DNA from: Runella sp. MFBS21
GTDB taxonomy: Bacteria; Bacteroidota; Bacteroidia; Cytophagales; Spirosomataceae
Reading direction: 5' to 3'
DNA: 64,000 nt
Assembly: GCF_029433105.1 (NCBI RefSeq)
Contig: NZ_JARNTW010000003.1
Span: 310,001 to 374,000 of the forward strand
Below, in pieces: positions 9,684 through 17,527 of this stretch; within the stretch, counting starts at the first letter, position 1; the number at the start of each line of letters is the position of its first letter. A program made the position numbers and the translations under genes. The notes beneath the pieces are model-generated. The model saw nothing but the letters and a program-made list of their open reading frames with translations. It was not told where the DNA came from and did not search any database.

Positions 9684-10403
9684 ATGACCTATTTATTTAT
9701 TACAGTACTAATGGTATTCTTTTTGTGGCTACTTTTCTCTCCTAAAAAGAAAAAGCATATTCTTAGTAGTACGACCCCTAATATATCCTCAAAAAACAAT
9801 CAATTTATTCTAACGGAAGATATTGATAATATGGCTAAAATCATTTTGAAGGAGCAATATCAAGAATTCGCAGATGTAATAAGTTTATTAATCACTGAAA
9901 AAGAAGAAGCATATAAAAAACTTTCGAAGCTTTACCGTCTTTTTAAAGATTTTGAGAATGAGCCTGTAGGTTCTTTAGATGGGCTTTTAATACTAATTGA
10001 GGTTGCTACAAAATTCAAAAAGATTGTACCTGTTGATTGGAGTGGAGAATATAACGAAAACGACCTTAAAAATCATATTCTACTAAACCTTGATAATACC
10101 AATCTATCTTGGACAAATTATGAAACTTTAGAAGAAAGATTTTTAGATGCTACAAACGGTTATGGGGATTATGATCCCAAAGGCAGATTTCTACAGCATC
10201 AATTTGATGAATTGATTAAAATATTAAAGCCAATACATGCTAATTTGCTCAATCTAAATGATTTTGGCGACCAATATAATCTTTTTCTTGCTTCCGATTC
10301 AGATTTAAAGCAATTAGATAAATATATCCAAAAGGGAGAAATCATTGTGATAGAAGATATAGTTAATGCTACAAAGCAAGAAAACGACTGGAAAAATATT
10401 TAA
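9684..10403 (+). CDS. hypothetical membrane-anchored protein, orphan, flanked by repeats
   Basis: A 239-residue protein I do not recognise. It starts with one hydrophobic segment (about residues 2-18) followed by lysines (SPKKKKH), so it is probably anchored in the inner membrane with a cytoplasmic C-terminus. The rest is charged and helical without Cys or obvious catalytic motifs. Base composition is clearly more AT-rich than the flanking genes, with many AAA/TTA/AAT codons, and the gene sits between two nearly identical repeat copies (9559-9643 and 10409-10495). Both features suggest it was acquired as a unit. Confidence 0.6.
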   Translation: MTYLFITVLMVFFLWLLFSPKKKKHILSSTTPNISSKNNQFILTEDIDNMAKIILKEQYQEFADVISLLITEKEEAYKKLSKLYRLFKDFENEPVGSLDGLLILIEVATKFKKIVPVDWSGEYNENDLKNHILLNLDNTNLSWTNYETLEERFLDATNGYGDYDPKGRFLQHQFDELIKILKPIHANLLNLNDFGDQYNLFLASDSDLKQLDKYIQKGEIIVIEDIVNATKQENDWKNI

Positions 10404-10408
10404 CTATA

Positions 10409-10495
10409 TACCCCTCGTCCCGACATCATGTCGGGACGCAAACGGCATAAAGTCTCCGACTTTCTAAAGACAGCTCCTATCGCAAACATCAATAG
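10409..10495 (+). repeat. module B repeat copy, right of the orphan gene
   Basis: The second copy of the element at 9559-9643, in the same orientation, with one change in the palindrome centre (ATGATG to ATCATG). It begins 6 bases after the stop of the orphan gene, so that gene is bracketed by direct repeats about 850 bases apart. Confidence 0.8.
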
Positions 10496-10508
10496 GTATT
10501 AGAATCTC

Positions 10509-11378
10509 CTACTCCAAAGTAACCTTCCAAGTTCTTTCAAAACTTTCCTCAGAAGATAGTGCTATGATACCTTCTTTTTGAGTGATGTCTTGTGTGTGAG
10601 CTACGGAATCTGCAATACCACACCACGGCTCAATACACACAAAATCAGCGTCTTTGGCAGCCCAAATCCCCAAATAAGGAAAGCCTGCAAAATCAAATCG
10701 AAGTGAATGCGGAGATTTGGGGGAGTACAACAATACACTTTGGGAACGGTAATTTTTAAACACAAGCGCATCTTCATAAAACAACGCTTTTGATAAAAAC
10801 AAATCGGTCGTTTGTGAGGCCAACAACACAGGCTCGGTTTGTATCAACCCCTCCGAAGTAAGAGGCCATCTTGCCAAATCTTCCCTTTCGTCAAAACACA
10901 ACGAATAATCCTCATAACTAGCACCTTCGGTCAAAGGGACTTTGAAAGCGGGATGTCCTCCTACCGAAAACCACATCGTATCTTGTCCTGCATTTTCAAC
11001 CAAATAACTCACACTCAAACTATTGTCTCTTAAAACATACCGAATCCGAAAAGCAAACTCAAAAGGATAAACCACCAACGTACTTTCATCATGGGTAACT
11101 ATAAAAGTAACCGAATCATTTTCTTGCTGCTCTACCGTAAAGACCTTGTCCCGTGCAAAACCATGCCTCGGCAACTGATACGCCTGCTGATTGAAGTAAT
11201 AGGTATTGTTTTTGAGCCCTCCCACGATTGGAAAAAGTACGGGCGAATGCTTTCCCCAAAAGGCTGGGTTTCCTTCCCACATAAAATCAAGTTGGGCCGC
11301 TTTCAAAAATAAGCTAGTAAGCTCAGCACCTTTGGGATTAATCTTTACCAAAAGAAAATCATTCTGAATCGTAATCAT
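10509..11378 (-). CDS. aldose 1-epimerase family protein (galactose mutarotase-like, LacX type)
   Basis: A 289-residue protein. I start at ATG 11378 (MITIQNDFLLVKINPKGAEL) rather than TTG 11402, since the family begins at this position. The family is a beta-sandwich that interconverts sugar anomers. Motifs include FWGKHSPVLFPIVGGL, the substrate-contact block YQLPRHGFARD with its catalytic-type His, SVGGHPAF with the second conserved His, and ...CIEPWCGIADS near the end with the acidic residue. There is no signal peptide, so it is cytoplasmic. Substrate range in the LacX branch is poorly defined. Confidence 0.87.
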   Translation of the reverse strand: MITIQNDFLLVKINPKGAELTSLFLKAAQLDFMWEGNPAFWGKHSPVLFPIVGGLKNNTYYFNQQAYQLPRHGFARDKVFTVEQQENDSVTFIVTHDESTLVVYPFEFAFRIRYVLRDNSLSVSYLVENAGQDTMWFSVGGHPAFKVPLTEGASYEDYSLCFDEREDLARWPLTSEGLIQTEPVLLASQTTDLFLSKALFYEDALVFKNYRSQSVLLYSPKSPHSLRFDFAGFPYLGIWAAKDADFVCIEPWCGIADSVAHTQDITQKEGIIALSSEESFERTWKVTLE

Positions 11379-11431
11379 GGGAGAGGCGTTGTTTTGAGGC
11401 AAAGTTAAGTGATAAAAACAATTGTTGGTAC

Positions 11432-12913
11432 TTACTTGCCCTTCGTTTCAATATCTATAATTTGCTCACCATACTTTCCCAAATACATTTTGAGCAAAGG
11501 CCCATAAAGTTTATGCCCGTCGTCGACGTTGGTAAAAATAATCACCGCCTCTTTGGATTTAGGCAACAAAAACACTTGGGTTCTTACGCCTTCGTCGGCT
11601 CCGCCGTGGGATAAGGCATATTGGCCATCACCAAAGTCATAAATTTCCCACCCCAAACCAAAGTACTTGTGTTCTTTGGTTTTTACTTGATGACTCACCA
11701 TTTCGTTGAAAATTTCTTTACTCAAACCTTTAGCATTCATGACCGACACCAAAAATTTACCATAATCCTCTACCGTCGTCAGCAAATCATCGGCGGCATT
11801 GGCATAGGTATTTTTATTGATTTTATAGGTTTCTCCTTGTAGATTGTGACCCACCGCAAAACGCGCTTCATCGACGGTGCTATTCCAGTAAAATTGGGTA
11901 TCATTCATACCCGTGGGAATCAGCAAAGTCTCCTTGGCAAGTACATCTAAGGGCTTTTTAAACTTTTTCTCCAAGGCTTTGCGTAAATACTCAAACCCTT
12001 CGCCCGAATAACCGTATTTGGTACCGGGGTCGCTGCCAAAGGCCAGTTTTTGGTCAGGATTGTTCCAACGCCAATTCGGGAAACCAGTTTGGTGCGTCAA
12101 TACATGACGGGTGGTTAGTTTTTGGTGGCGCGGGTCGTTTTTCAAATCTGGGTCTATCCAATAATGAAACAGCGGCTCGTCCAAATTCCATTGACCCGCA
12201 CTTACCAAGCGTAAAGTAAGCATCGCTACGACGGGTTTGGTCAACGAAGCTACATTGAAAAGTGCATTGTAAGGAGCAGGCACCTCTTTTTTCAAATTTC
12301 CATACACTTTGATTTCCTTTAATTGACCCTCTCGGATGATGCCCAATCCTAGCGCAGGGATGTGGGCATCTGCGAGCCATTTTTCTACGGCGACATCACT
12401 TTCAAAAACAACTTGCTCATTATCAGCCGCATCAATCGTCTGATGGTCATAGCTAAGCCCCCGTCCCAACCGCCACTGCCCTTCTTCGAGCAGCCACAAA
12501 TGCGTAAAACGGGCAATGCTCGCGAATCGCTCGGGCTGTCCTTTTATGTTTTCATAAAACCGATGCCGCCCCACTTGAATCGCGCCGTAAAGCACGCCAT
12601 TTTTTTCGAGTGGATACACTTCCATGCTTCCTTTAACCAACGCCCGACGCGATTGGTACCTTTCAGGATGCGCACAAAGACCATTTTTAAAACTATTAAT
12701 AAACTCTCTTTTACCGTTGGTAATTCCACCTTTGTCGTGATAAAATTCAAAATTTTCGCTTACCAAATATTCAAGTGGAGCCAAATCGCAAGTGTTGAAG
12801 GTGATTCCAAACAGCAAACTGTCTTGCTTCTGAATCGTTTGAAAAAGGGAAGTTTGGGCATAGCCAAAGAGGGTGGCGGCTACAAAAAAAGCCGTCAAAA
12901 AGATAGTTTTCAT
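11432..12913 (-). CDS. serine hydrolase (class C beta-lactamase fold) with N-terminal SnoaL/DUF4440-like domain
   Basis: A 493-residue protein with a cleavable signal (about 1-19, ending FGYAQ). Residues about 25-150 look like an NTF2-like DUF4440 domain (a LVSENFEFYHDKGG..NGKREF segment and a final HLWLLEEGQWRLGR strand). From about 165 onward lies a beta-lactamase/PBP4*-like hydrolase: the nucleophile motif SLTK, a YSGEGF segment at the YxN position, and HGGADEG at the KTG-equivalent position. These enzymes are usually esterases or D-aminopeptidase-like, seldom true beta-lactamases. The fused N-terminal domain is the distinctive part and may regulate access or oligomerisation (inference). 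Confidence 0.82.
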   Translation of the reverse strand: MKTIFLTAFFVAATLFGYAQTSLFQTIQKQDSLLFGITFNTCDLAPLEYLVSENFEFYHDKGGITNGKREFINSFKNGLCAHPERYQSRRALVKGSMEVYPLEKNGVLYGAIQVGRHRFYENIKGQPERFASIARFTHLWLLEEGQWRLGRGLSYDHQTIDAADNEQVVFESDVAVEKWLADAHIPALGLGIIREGQLKEIKVYGNLKKEVPAPYNALFNVASLTKPVVAMLTLRLVSAGQWNLDEPLFHYWIDPDLKNDPRHQKLTTRHVLTHQTGFPNWRWNNPDQKLAFGSDPGTKYGYSGEGFEYLRKALEKKFKKPLDVLAKETLLIPTGMNDTQFYWNSTVDEARFAVGHNLQGETYKINKNTYANAADDLLTTVEDYGKFLVSVMNAKGLSKEIFNEMVSHQVKTKEHKYFGLGWEIYDFGDGQYALSHGGADEGVRTQVFLLPKSKEAVIIFTNVDDGHKLYGPLLKMYLGKYGEQIIDIETKGK

Positions 12914-13060
12914 TGCTGTGTTATTTAAAAATTAGATTTACTTAAACTAAACTTTGTAATTTTCTTAAACCCTACGCAGCCTCCAACTTTAGGTTGGGAA
13001 AAATAGAGAGGCTTTATCTTTCGGGACTTTAAGCTTGATTTACAATATCTTGATATAAAA

Positions 13061-13135
13061 ATTCAGGGCTAAAGCCTCAAAATGCTCTTATTACTTTTAG
13101 ACCCTAGCCTAAAGGCGTGGGATTTGAGGAGACTT
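13061..13135. repeat. REP-like short inverted repeats (GGGCTAAAGCCT and CCCTAGCC..GGCGTGGG)
   Basis: The 236-base gap 12914-13149 carries no gene. Its right half has two small imperfect hairpins, one around GGGCTAAAGCCT and one around ACCCTAGCCTAAAGGCGTGGG, joined by a TA-rich linker. They resemble extragenic palindromes seen in many Bacteroidota. No transposase is nearby. Confidence 0.4.
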
Positions 13136-13149
13136 ATAGTATAGCAAAT

Positions 13150-13488
13150 TTACTTATTGATTTTTCTTTCAATCAAAAAGCTGATTATCAAGCCCACTCC
13201 TCCAAATATAAACATCATAGCAATGAATGCTCCTTGGCGTGGAACACCAAATTCAATTTCGACAAAATTGCCAAACAAAATACCCACCCCAATGCCGATC
13301 AAAAGCAGTCCATAACGAAGCGTAGCCGAAAGAATTCCTTTTTTATTGCTAAATTCGGCAGGAGATAGACCTCGTTCCATCAACGACATCCGCTCGCGGT
13401 GACGGGTCAGCAACAGCACGTAGAGTATCCCGAATATCGCCCCTATCGCCGTAAGTGATACAATACAATCTCGCAATATCTCATCCAT
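13150..13488 (-). CDS. DUF6249-type small membrane protein
   Basis: A 112-residue protein with a first membrane segment (about 8-28), then a conserved cytoplasmic stretch RHRERMSLMERGLSPAEF, followed by two more segments (about 55-75 and 85-105). The HRERMSLMERGLSP motif is typical of DUF6249 proteins, which in Bacteroidota are commonly encoded next to ECF sigma factors. Here the gene is divergent from such a sigma factor, with an inverted repeat between them. The function is unknown; a role in membrane signalling to the sigma factor is inferred only from linkage. Confidence 0.8.
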   Translation of the reverse strand: MDEILRDCIVSLTAIGAIFGILYVLLLTRHRERMSLMERGLSPAEFSNKKGILSATLRYGLLLIGIGVGILFGNFVEIEFGVPRQGAFIAMMFIFGGVGLIISFLIERKINK

Positions 13489-13540
13489 GATTGAAAAAAT
13501 TGATTGGTTTACATCACATTGGAGGGGAGATTGAAGTAGT

Positions 13541-13575
13541 TGGTTACAAAAAACTTGAAAAATATTTTGTAACCA
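13541..13575. promoter_or_regulatory. 11-bp inverted repeat (TGGTTACAAAA / TTTTGTAACCA) between DUF6249 and ECF sigma genes
   Basis: Perfect arms 13541-13551 and 13565-13575 are separated by 13 bases. Each arm, read outward, gives TGTAACC. AAC-containing -35 elements are general for ECF sigma factors, so the arms could be two divergent ECF -35 boxes (autoregulation) or a dimer operator. The right arm ends 31 bases before the sigma-factor ATG. Confidence 0.5.
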
Positions 13576-13606
13576 ATAGTCAAAAACATCACTCTTATGA
13601 GATAGA

Positions 13607-14146
13607 ATGAAACATCATGATTTATTTTATATCGACAAAGTATTGAAAGGCAACACGACAGCCTTTGCTTTTTTGGTGGATAGATATAAACACATGGTGT
13701 ATACGATTGCCCTCAAAATCAGCGACAATGAAGCGGATGCCGAAGACATAGCCCAAGAGAGTTTTGTAAAAGCCTATCGTCAGCTTCATACTTTTGAAGG
13801 AAAATCTAAGTTTTCGACTTGGCTTTATACCATTGCATACCGCACTGCTTTGGCGCAGATACAAGAAAATACCATAGATACGGCACCTATCACCGAAGAA
13901 ATCGCCGATACGTACGCACCCGACCCACTGTCGTCGTCGCTCGAAGCCAATGAGCAGCAACGTTACGTACGGGAAGCCATTCAGCGATTACCCAAAATAG
14001 AAGCCTTACTAGTGACGTTATATTATTTAGAAGAAAATTCGGTCAAAGAAATTCAAGAAATCACTGGCCTCACCGCCGAAAATATAAAAATTCGATTGTT
14101 TCGCGCCCGAAAAAAGTTGGAACAATGGTTACGATTTTTGTTATAA
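13607..14146 (+). CDS. ECF-family RNA polymerase sigma factor
   Basis: 179 residues, the usual ECF length. Region 2 is at about 20-90 (FLVDRYKHMVYTIALKISDNEADAEDIAQESFVKAYR, then FSTWLYTIAYRTAL). Region 4 is at about 125-175 (AIQRLPKIEALLVTLYYLEENSVKEIQEITGLTAENIKIRLFRARKKL, with its helix-turn-helix). It directs core polymerase to a small regulon, normally held off by an anti-sigma factor. The next gene on the same strand, beyond a repeat array, is a small protein with a C-terminal membrane region that fits such a role. The perfect inverted repeat upstream may mediate autoregulation. Confidence 0.92.
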   Translation: MKHHDLFYIDKVLKGNTTAFAFLVDRYKHMVYTIALKISDNEADAEDIAQESFVKAYRQLHTFEGKSKFSTWLYTIAYRTALAQIQENTIDTAPITEEIADTYAPDPLSSSLEANEQQRYVREAIQRLPKIEALLVTLYYLEENSVKEIQEITGLTAENIKIRLFRARKKLEQWLRFLL

Positions 14147-14155
14147 AAACTTTAT

Positions 14156-14442
14156 AGGTAGTCGAGATTTGCGGCGGAGACGCTGTACCGTTTTTGCCAC
14201 CAAATGGTAGTTTGGGGTAAGCTCATATTTGCGTCGGAGACGCAAGACCATTTTTGCCCCAAATGATAGTTTGGGGCAAGCTAGTAGTCGAGATTTACGG
14301 CGGAGGCGCAAGACCATTTTGCCCCAAATGATAGTTTGGAGCAAGCTAGTAGTCGAGATTTACGGCGGAGGCGCAAGACCATTTTGCCCCAAATGATAGT
14401 TTGGGGCAAGCAATAGCCAAACGATATAATTTGGGCCAAGCC
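14156..14442. repeat. tandem array of module A (about 60-66 bp units)
   Basis: Four clear units begin near 14171, 14231, 14297 and 14362, with a degenerate fifth at the end. Each unit has a GCGTCGGAGACGC-like (or GCGGCGGAGGCGC) block, a CCATTTTTGCC linker, and a GCCCCAAAT..AGTTTGGGGC hairpin. The same module occurs in the array at 34.3-35.2 kb. It fills the gap between the sigma factor and the candidate anti-sigma gene, so it would be transcribed as a structured spacer if they form one operon. An open frame on the minus strand here is only repeat translation. Confidence 0.88.
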
Positions 14443-14482
14443 CTAGTAATTGTTGAAAGTAAAACGTTTAAACGGCTTTATT

Positions 14483-14947
14483 ATGAACGAAGAGGACTCA
14501 TTAAAAAATTGGTTAAAAACGGCTGGTTTAGAGGCGCCTTCTGAGCGTTTTACGGAAAAAGTGATGCAAAAAATTGAAGCTGAAGCAGCTCAATCTGTGC
14601 TTATAGAAAGCAATCTCAAAGCCCTGCTGCAAGCCCATACGCTCGCTCATCCGTCGCATGATTTTACCAAAAAAGTCATGGAAAGGGCCATTGCACCTAA
14701 AGTATATGCCCCTATCATTCCCTCCAAAGCGTGGTATGCTGTAGCGGCAGTGTTGGTTTTGTTTATGGTAGCTAGTATTTATACGTGGAAGCCGTCTCAT
14801 TCGATCGCACCTCAATACTCGCCCACCCTACCCCACTTCACTCTTCTTTCCTCTATTCCCTTTACCTACGCAGCCGGGTTGCTAGTGATAGGGATTTTGT
14901 TTGCGATAGCTCATCTTTTACAATACAAAACCCTCAAAATCAACTAG
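14483..14947 (+). CDS. small membrane protein, candidate anti-sigma factor
   Basis: 154 residues from ATG 14483 (an upstream TTG at 14450 is less likely). The N-terminal about 85 residues are soluble and contain two similar segments, APSERFTEKVMQKIEAEA and HPSHDFTKKVMERAIAPK, i.e. an internal repeat. Two hydrophobic segments follow (about 90-108 and 130-150). This layout and the position downstream of the ECF sigma gene suggest an anti-sigma partner, but no zinc-binding HxxxCxxC motif is present. The stop codon overlaps the stop of the convergent receptor gene through a shared CTAG. Confidence 0.6.
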   Translation: MNEEDSLKNWLKTAGLEAPSERFTEKVMQKIEAEAAQSVLIESNLKALLQAHTLAHPSHDFTKKVMERAIAPKVYAPIIPSKAWYAVAAVLVLFMVASIYTWKPSHSIAPQYSPTLPHFTLLSSIPFTYAAGLLVIGILFAIAHLLQYKTLKIN

Positions 14948-17397
14948 CTTCTTACCCTACTTTTTTCGTTTTCAGAGCCGCCGGTTTGGCGCAAATTTAA
15001 GGTTTTACCTTTGTTGAAGCGGTACGAAAACGACAGTGTCACAACTCGCGAATCAAGATAGCTAAACCAATTGGCCGAGGCATTGGCGATATTGCGGATG
15101 TCACCTTTGATTTGGTTGGTATAAAAAATATCGCTCACATTGAGTTTAAGCGCACCTTGATTTTTCAATATTTTTTTGGCTACCCCTGCCCTTACTGACC
15201 CAATCGGATAAATGAGCAATTGACCTAGCAAAAAAGTACTCTGATAAGAACTTGCCAACTCCGCCGACCACGAGCCATTGATTTGGATTTGATTGGTAGG
15301 AATCACTGCCCAATAAAACCGTGAGTCGTCAAGACGCTGACCATACAAAGTAGCTTTGAAGCCATTATTGATGTATTCTGTGTAAACGTTGAGGGTCCAC
15401 CATTTCGCCAACTGAAAACTTCCATTTACTGAAATTCCGTAAGAAATCCGCTGCCCAAAATTTCCGGGACGGCTGTAGTAAATGGTGCCTCGTTGCTCAT
15501 TGGTTTCCGAAATTACATTTTTGGCAATACTGTATTGTAAAGTAGTCGTAATCTTGTTTTTGAAAGTATGAGATAGCTCAAAATTGTAAGAAAAAGTAGG
15601 TTGCAGAAAAGGGTTCCCACCATAATACGTAAAGCGATCCAGAGGATAAGAAAATGGATTCATATCCTGATAATTGGGACGGTCGATACGCCGACCGAAA
15701 GAGAAGCCCATTTGGTGTGTATTGGTACTATCTAAGCGATATTGAAGGTACAAAGTCGGGAAAAAACTATTGTATTTTCGGGTAAAAGTAGAGTCTTTGG
15801 TCTGTTTATTTCCTAATTGATGTCCTTTGATAATTGTATTCTCAAATCGCAATCCAGCTTGCAAAGACCATTGTTTCCAATTTCTTGAATAATTGACGTA
15901 AGAGGCATTGATATTTTCGTTGTAATTAAAATTGTTGGTAAACTCATAATTGGGCGATGGTTTACCGTCCAGAATGTCAAAAAAATCAGCGATATTTCCT
16001 GTACCAATAATACTCGTTTTTACGCCTGTTTCAAACCTTCCTCCATCCGAAGTAGGGTGTACATAATCTACCTTAGCCGTACCAATGTCGATAGTGGTAG
16101 GCAAATACGAAACCAAAATCGACCTACTCACAAACTGATTTTTAGCATCCAAAATGGTATTGGTGAGTGTTTGGTCGCTGGTAGATTGGTAGTGAATATA
16201 GTCGATATTGGTCGATAGTTCCTTGCCAGTACTATCAAACTTATGGGCAAAATTGAGGTTGATACTACCATTTTTCCAGATTCGGTCGGTGGGGCTGAGT
16301 GCTTCTACAAAACTTGTTACTTCATTTTTAGCATCCAAAACTTGGGCTTTGTTTGTGACAGTGTTACTAGAAGGATTATAAAAGCCATTGAGTACCAATC
16401 CAAAAGTGGATTTTTTGGAAGCATAATAATCAAAGCCTGCTTTTACAGAATTGCCGCCATTGTTACGCTGAATGTAGGAATTTTGGGTAAAGGCCGAATT
16501 AAACTTCCCTGCCGCATCATAATAGCGCCGCCAAATGGTAAGGTCTTGATAACTATTGTTTTGATTGACGCTAAGACTAGAAAAGAAATTGAATTGATTG
16601 ACCCGATAATTAAAATTGAGGCTATTGTTGGTACGTCGATACACACCCTGACCATAGCTCAAGCTAAGACCTCCATTAAAGCCTCGCAGCACATTTTTTT
16701 TCAATCTGATATTAATTACCCCCGCATTGCCTGCGGCATCATATTTAGCGGGAGGATTCGGCATGATTTCGATGGTTTCGACCGAGCCCGCCGGAAGCGA
16801 TTTGAGATAATTGGCCAAATCATCGGCCGACAAATAAGTAGGTTTATCATCCACAAATACTACCACGCCCGATTTGCCTTTGAGCCTGATGCCGCCGTTT
16901 TGGTCCACTGCTACTCCAGGCGATTTTTCGAGTACTTCCAAGGCATTTGTTCCAGCATTGCTAATCAGAGCATCTACATTGACCACGGTACGGTCAATTT
17001 TGGTTTCCACAAAAGGCTTTTTTCCTTTTACCGTTACCTCCGCCAGATTTTTGTTGGCTTCTTGCAGCACTATGGTAGGCCAATTCACGTCTGTCTTATC
17101 TACTTCAAAAGGGGTACTCAGGCTTTTTTGATAACCCAAGTGATTTACCATCAGCAGATAAACACTAGATTTTATACCTATAAATTCAAACTGCCCGTCG
17201 GTTTCGGTGACGGCAGCTTTCACAAAAGCTGAGTCTTTGGCCGTAACAAGTGACACCACGGCCCCTTCGAGGGGTTTTTGAGAACTGCCTTTGACGGTCC
17301 CATTGATTTTGAAGGTTTGAGCGAAGAGGGTAGTCGAGTAGAAAGATGACCACGAAAACACACAAAAAAGAGAATGTAGCGTATAGCGTTTGAGCAT
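14944..17397 (-). CDS. outer-membrane beta-barrel receptor with carboxypeptidase-regulatory-like N-domain
   Basis: 817 residues from ATG 17397 (the ATG at 17454 would add residues before the natural signal peptide MLKRYTLHSLFCVFSW). After the signal comes a carboxypeptidase-regulatory-like beta-sandwich (INGTVKGSSQKPLEGAVVSL). A plug-like region follows (VVVFVDDKPTYLSADDLANYLKSLPAGSVETIEIMPNPPAKYDAAGNAGVINI), then a long beta-barrel of the outer-membrane beta-barrel protein 3 type ending in an aromatic strand. The plug resembles TonB-dependent receptors. The ligand is unknown and no SusD partner is present. The gene's stop overlaps that of the convergent candidate anti-sigma gene. Confidence 0.85.
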   Translation of the reverse strand: MLKRYTLHSLFCVFSWSSFYSTTLFAQTFKINGTVKGSSQKPLEGAVVSLVTAKDSAFVKAAVTETDGQFEFIGIKSSVYLLMVNHLGYQKSLSTPFEVDKTDVNWPTIVLQEANKNLAEVTVKGKKPFVETKIDRTVVNVDALISNAGTNALEVLEKSPGVAVDQNGGIRLKGKSGVVVFVDDKPTYLSADDLANYLKSLPAGSVETIEIMPNPPAKYDAAGNAGVINIRLKKNVLRGFNGGLSLSYGQGVYRRTNNSLNFNYRVNQFNFFSSLSVNQNNSYQDLTIWRRYYDAAGKFNSAFTQNSYIQRNNGGNSVKAGFDYYASKKSTFGLVLNGFYNPSSNTVTNKAQVLDAKNEVTSFVEALSPTDRIWKNGSINLNFAHKFDSTGKELSTNIDYIHYQSTSDQTLTNTILDAKNQFVSRSILVSYLPTTIDIGTAKVDYVHPTSDGGRFETGVKTSIIGTGNIADFFDILDGKPSPNYEFTNNFNYNENINASYVNYSRNWKQWSLQAGLRFENTIIKGHQLGNKQTKDSTFTRKYNSFFPTLYLQYRLDSTNTHQMGFSFGRRIDRPNYQDMNPFSYPLDRFTYYGGNPFLQPTFSYNFELSHTFKNKITTTLQYSIAKNVISETNEQRGTIYYSRPGNFGQRISYGISVNGSFQLAKWWTLNVYTEYINNGFKATLYGQRLDDSRFYWAVIPTNQIQINGSWSAELASSYQSTFLLGQLLIYPIGSVRAGVAKKILKNQGALKLNVSDIFYTNQIKGDIRNIANASANWFSYLDSRVVTLSFSYRFNKGKTLNLRQTGGSENEKSRVRS

Positions 17398-17527
17398 GGC
17401 TGGCAGGAAATTGTATGATGGTAACGTCACAAATGTAATACTAACTCCCACCATACAAATTTCCCCTTACGCCAATCGCTTTATTTAAAAGCCGAAGTGC
17501 GTTAAAAAGAACCTAAAGTGTAAATTA

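Noticed and set aside
12362-12928. Plus-strand frame opposite the beta-lactamase-fold gene
   Set aside because: Shadow of the real minus-strand gene with clear SxxK and HGG motifs.
13541-13575. Ordinary terminator for the sigma-factor region
   Set aside because: The repeat lies upstream of both divergent genes, has a 13-base loop and no T run, so a regulatory site is more likely.
14141-14344. Minus-strand open frame with repeated RLRRKSRL peptides
   Set aside because: Translation of the module A tandem repeats.
16243-17232. Long plus-strand open frame (329 codons) opposite the outer-membrane receptor gene
   Set aside because: The opposite strand encodes a full receptor with signal peptide, plug and barrel; the antisense frame has no recognisable domain.
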